From: Hysterangium stoloniferum | Taxonomy: Eukaryota > Basidiomycota > Agaricomycetes > Hysterangiales > Hysterangiaceae | Reading direction: 5' to 3' | Length of the DNA: 64,000 bases | NCBI GenBank assembly: GCA_015178975.1 | Contig: WHVD01000098.1 | Location: forward strand, 1-64,000 | Part shown: positions 62,072 to 64,000 of the stretch, piece after piece | Layout of the letters: every line of letters begins with the position of its first letter | Position numbering within the stretch: position 1 is the first letter of the stretch | The notes under the pieces: generated by a model | What the model saw: the letters and a program-made list of their open reading frames with translations, nothing else | Database searches by the model: none | What the model was told of the DNA's origin: nothing | Program-made: the position numbers and the translations under genes

Positions 62072-62714
62072 TGTGAAGGGTATGCATATATGCATAATTG
62101 GACTAAGGAATAATAGTTGGATTATAGTACTTTATTATTTTCTTTTTATTTTCTTTATTTACATTCTTTCAATATTTCGAGCATACCCTTATTTTGTAGT
62201 TCGAAGCTTTGTGTATACATGTGGGCACTCTTGGCGCCAAACAGAGACACTTTTTTACCCAGCAGACACCACCTCGTAAATGACCCAGACGTCGAATAGC
62301 GAGAGGTGTCAAGGGTAAAGTCTCAACTACCTATAAAGGTAGTGTTCTCTCGCATACTAACGTACTTTGAACTCGAACCGCGAAGGTCGAGTTCCCCTCT
62401 AAGGTCTTTGCGCTCGTCGACACTATAGTCGACTCGCGCTACTATATCTTTACTTTAGATATTCAGCTTCTCGTTGATTATCTATCTTACGTCTAGCTAC
62501 GAGTTGTACCGTGAAGGTCAACTCTTTCCTTCTCTCATTCTAGCCATCAAGAGCAACTGTACAGTTGCTCTTGTGATGCATAGCGTGTCTCCTTACTAGT
62601 ACTGCCGGTCTAGTAATCTACGGTATTGCACTGTACGGTCAATACCTACTAATAGTAGTTGAATAAACACTATTCTTTGTATATTGAACGGTCAGAATCT
62701 AGCGACTCTTCACA
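62072..62714 (+). repeat. A-type 5' LTR
   Basis: 643 bp, TGTGAAGGGTATGC to GACTCTTCACA. TATA-like CTATAAAGG at 62331-62339 and AATAAA at about 62663. It differs from 19612-20254 by scattered substitutions. Confidence 0.92.
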
Positions 62715-62715
62715 G

Positions 62716-62731
62716 TGGTGATCCGAGCTGG
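62716..62731 (+). promoter_or_regulatory. Primer-binding site of A-type element
   Basis: TGGTGATCCGAGCTGG starts one base after the LTR. The TGG start complements a tRNA CCA end. The tRNA was not identified. Confidence 0.7.
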
Positions 62732-62785
62732 ACCGTTCCTTTCCTACGAAGAAAGATCTTATCATTGGGCTACTAAAACTCGAAC

Positions 62786-64000
62786 ATGCGAATGACTACG
62801 GGCAAGAACCAAACACCTAGGTCTTCATCAGCTCCAAGTAGCTCCATGCCTCGTCAAAAATCCGCTAATTTGGAACCACCCCGTAATGTCACTTTGAGGA
62901 AGTCTTCGTCGACTCTCCAAGGATCAACTCCTCTGGAGGATCCTTCCGGAGTAGTAGCAGATTCATCAACAAACATTCCACCCGACCCACCTGAAGAACG
63001 CTCATCACTCGGGCAGTCGAACGCCCCTGGAGCCAACGTTGAGGCTGGTCGAGCACCCTCGCCTATTCTCAGGTTCCCTCCGAGACAAGTTATTCTCAAG
63101 CAGTTCCTTGGAGGTCATATGATTTATGCTCAGCCCATTAACTTACAATGGGATATGTACTACACCGATCGAATCTCCGAGGATCTGGTTACCCCCTTTG
63201 TAGAGGAGTACAATACGGATTATCCCATTTTACCAGTGACTGTAGCAGTGTGGTTAGGTCGTTACCAGGCGATCTTATCGGCGCGAGATTTATTCACGCG
63301 ACCAGGGAACCTTGAGGACTTGACCCGATCGATTCCTGAATGGTCGAACGAGGTGACTACCGCTATAGAAGGTGGAAGAAGGATTCTCAAGCAGGAGGTG
63401 TTTTCTCTATTCCTTGAAGCACTTCGTACGCATGATGATGCGTTGCAGATCCTGCACGTCCTGCTCGGTGGAGATCATGTCGTGCCTAAGGTCGACTACC
63501 AGTACATGTACATCTGCATGTTGGAGGAGTCTCTCAATGGAGTCACGCCAAATATGCTGTTTGCATACTTCACTCTAAGGGGTCGGCTGAAATCAAATCA
63601 AAGAAGACTCGATAAGATGGTTTTAGAGGTACTCCTCCCCTATAACAACTCGATTCAGGTCCCCAATTCACCTATCTCCACGACTGATTCGTTCGTTCGC
63701 AACCTAAATGGGTCTCCAGATACTCATTTCCTATCTTCTCTCAACCGTCCTGTGATAATGGAGGACTTTCCGCTGGACTTGAGGATGCAGGTGATAGAAT
63801 GCCTTCAAGAAAAGAGGATTGAGGTCTGTGCTCCCTTTCATCAACCTCAGCCACATCGACTCCTGAACACGATGGAGATGGAGAGACGAATCGTGATGGA
63901 ATCTGGTCCCACGCCTTTTCAGGGAGATCCTCGCTCTCGCGTCGCTTTTGAGGGAGTTCCCAACAGCCCTAACGTCGGGAATGAAGTGACCACTGTCAGA
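62786..64000 (+). CDS. gag: Gag N-terminal part, open at the window end
   Basis: ATG at 62786 (a second in-frame ATG is at 62792) opens a frame that is uninterrupted for 405 codons to base 64000. The first ~90 residues are Ser/Pro-rich and probably disordered. Then comes a likely folded region: ILRFPPRQVILKQFLGG, INLQWDMYYTDRISEDLV, LPVTVAVWLGRYQAIL, EVFSLFLEALRTHDDA and VDYQYMYICMLEESLNGV. No zinc knuckle appears yet. The position right after LTR and primer site identifies it as Gag. The sequence family itself I do not recognise. It precedes, and does not overlap, the Gag part seen at the start of the window. Confidence 0.8.
   Translation, partial: MRMTTGKNQTPRSSSAPSSSMPRQKSANLEPPRNVTLRKSSSTLQGSTPLEDPSGVVADSSTNIPPDPPEERSSLGQSNAPGANVEAGRAPSPILRFPPRQVILKQFLGGHMIYAQPINLQWDMYYTDRISEDLVTPFVEEYNTDYPILPVTVAVWLGRYQAILSARDLFTRPGNLEDLTRSIPEWSNEVTTAIEGGRRILKQEVFSLFLEALRTHDDALQILHVLLGGDHVVPKVDYQYMYICMLEESLNGVTPNMLFAYFTLRGRLKSNQRRLDKMVLEVLLPYNNSIQVPNSPISTTDSFVRNLNGSPDTHFLSSLNRPVIMEDFPLDLRMQVIECLQEKRIEVCAPFHQPQPHRLLNTMEMERRIVMESGPTPFQGDPRSRVAFEGVPNSPNVGNEVTTVR

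Larger units (their letters stand above)
62072..64000 (+). mobile_element. Second element with A-type LTR, 5' end
   Basis: 5' LTR, primer site and an open gag running off the right edge. It is inserted in element C right after gag. The LTR is a full-length match to the element A 3' LTR. Whether the gag joins the same pol as in element A cannot be shown inside the window. Confidence 0.88.

Noticed and set aside
1-64000. tRNA, rRNA or other structured RNA genes
   Set aside because: No cloverleaf, A/B box pair or ribosomal core sequence was recognised on reading both strands.

Overview
The window looks like repeat-rich heterochromatin of a filamentous fungus, most likely a basidiomycete (Agaricomycotina). 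It contains chromodomain Ty3/gypsy elements, a Ty1/copia element with a fungal-type Gag zinc knuckle, Rep-helicase Helitrons and CpG-decayed old copies. No intact host gene, tRNA or rRNA was recognised. Almost every base can be assigned to a transposable element inserted into another one. Ten insertions are fixed by target-site duplications (TSDs) read directly from the sequence.

Layout. 1-20254: a chromovirus-type gypsy element (A) cut by the left window edge, with Gag, protease, reverse transcriptase, RNase H, integrase, chromodomain, an unrecognised accessory ORF and the 3' LTR. It is interrupted by a complete minus-strand LTR element L1 (3278-11349, TSD GTGTC) and by a 2-kb LTR called L2 (15162-18475, TSD GGTCC). 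That L2 copy is itself split by a solo L1 LTR (TSD CTCTC). 20255-33414: the rest of another L2 LTR, then a Helitron Rep-helicase gene (copy 1, plus strand) split by L2 (TSD CTTAT), by a solo gypsy LTR (TSD CTACC) that carries a young copia element (TSD ATTTC), and by a small solo LTR (TSD ACTTC). 33415-36963: Helitron-flanking hairpins, proline-rich reading frames and duplicated exon/intron-like units. 36964-53431: Helitron copy 2 (minus strand), truncated at both ends of its coding region and split by L2 (TSD ATGGC) and by a 12.2-kb CACTA-like transposon (37478-49643, TSD ACA).

The CACTA-like element is the most unusual object here. It has inverted repeats of about 460 bp and long subterminal arrays of a 20-bp repeat. 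It carries two inverted GC-rich copies of a host gene fragment that ends an HMG-box, and a Helitron-derived centre with a ~66-bp minisatellite. No transposase was seen.

53432-59790: an old, CpG-decayed gypsy element (B) related to A. 59791-62071: an L2 stub, then the 5' LTR and gag of a third gypsy family (C). 62072-64000: the 5' LTR, primer site and open 5' gag of a second element with the A-type LTR, running off the window.

Functionally, the window holds no cellular pathway. Young candidates for activity are L1 (LTRs that look identical, an intact 1566-residue ORF, but no RNase H or integrase, so trans-mobilisation would be needed) and the copia element (two LTR differences noticed, one nonsense codon). 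All sequence comparisons are by eye within the window. Family names come from motif recognition. Species identity and copy number elsewhere are unknown.
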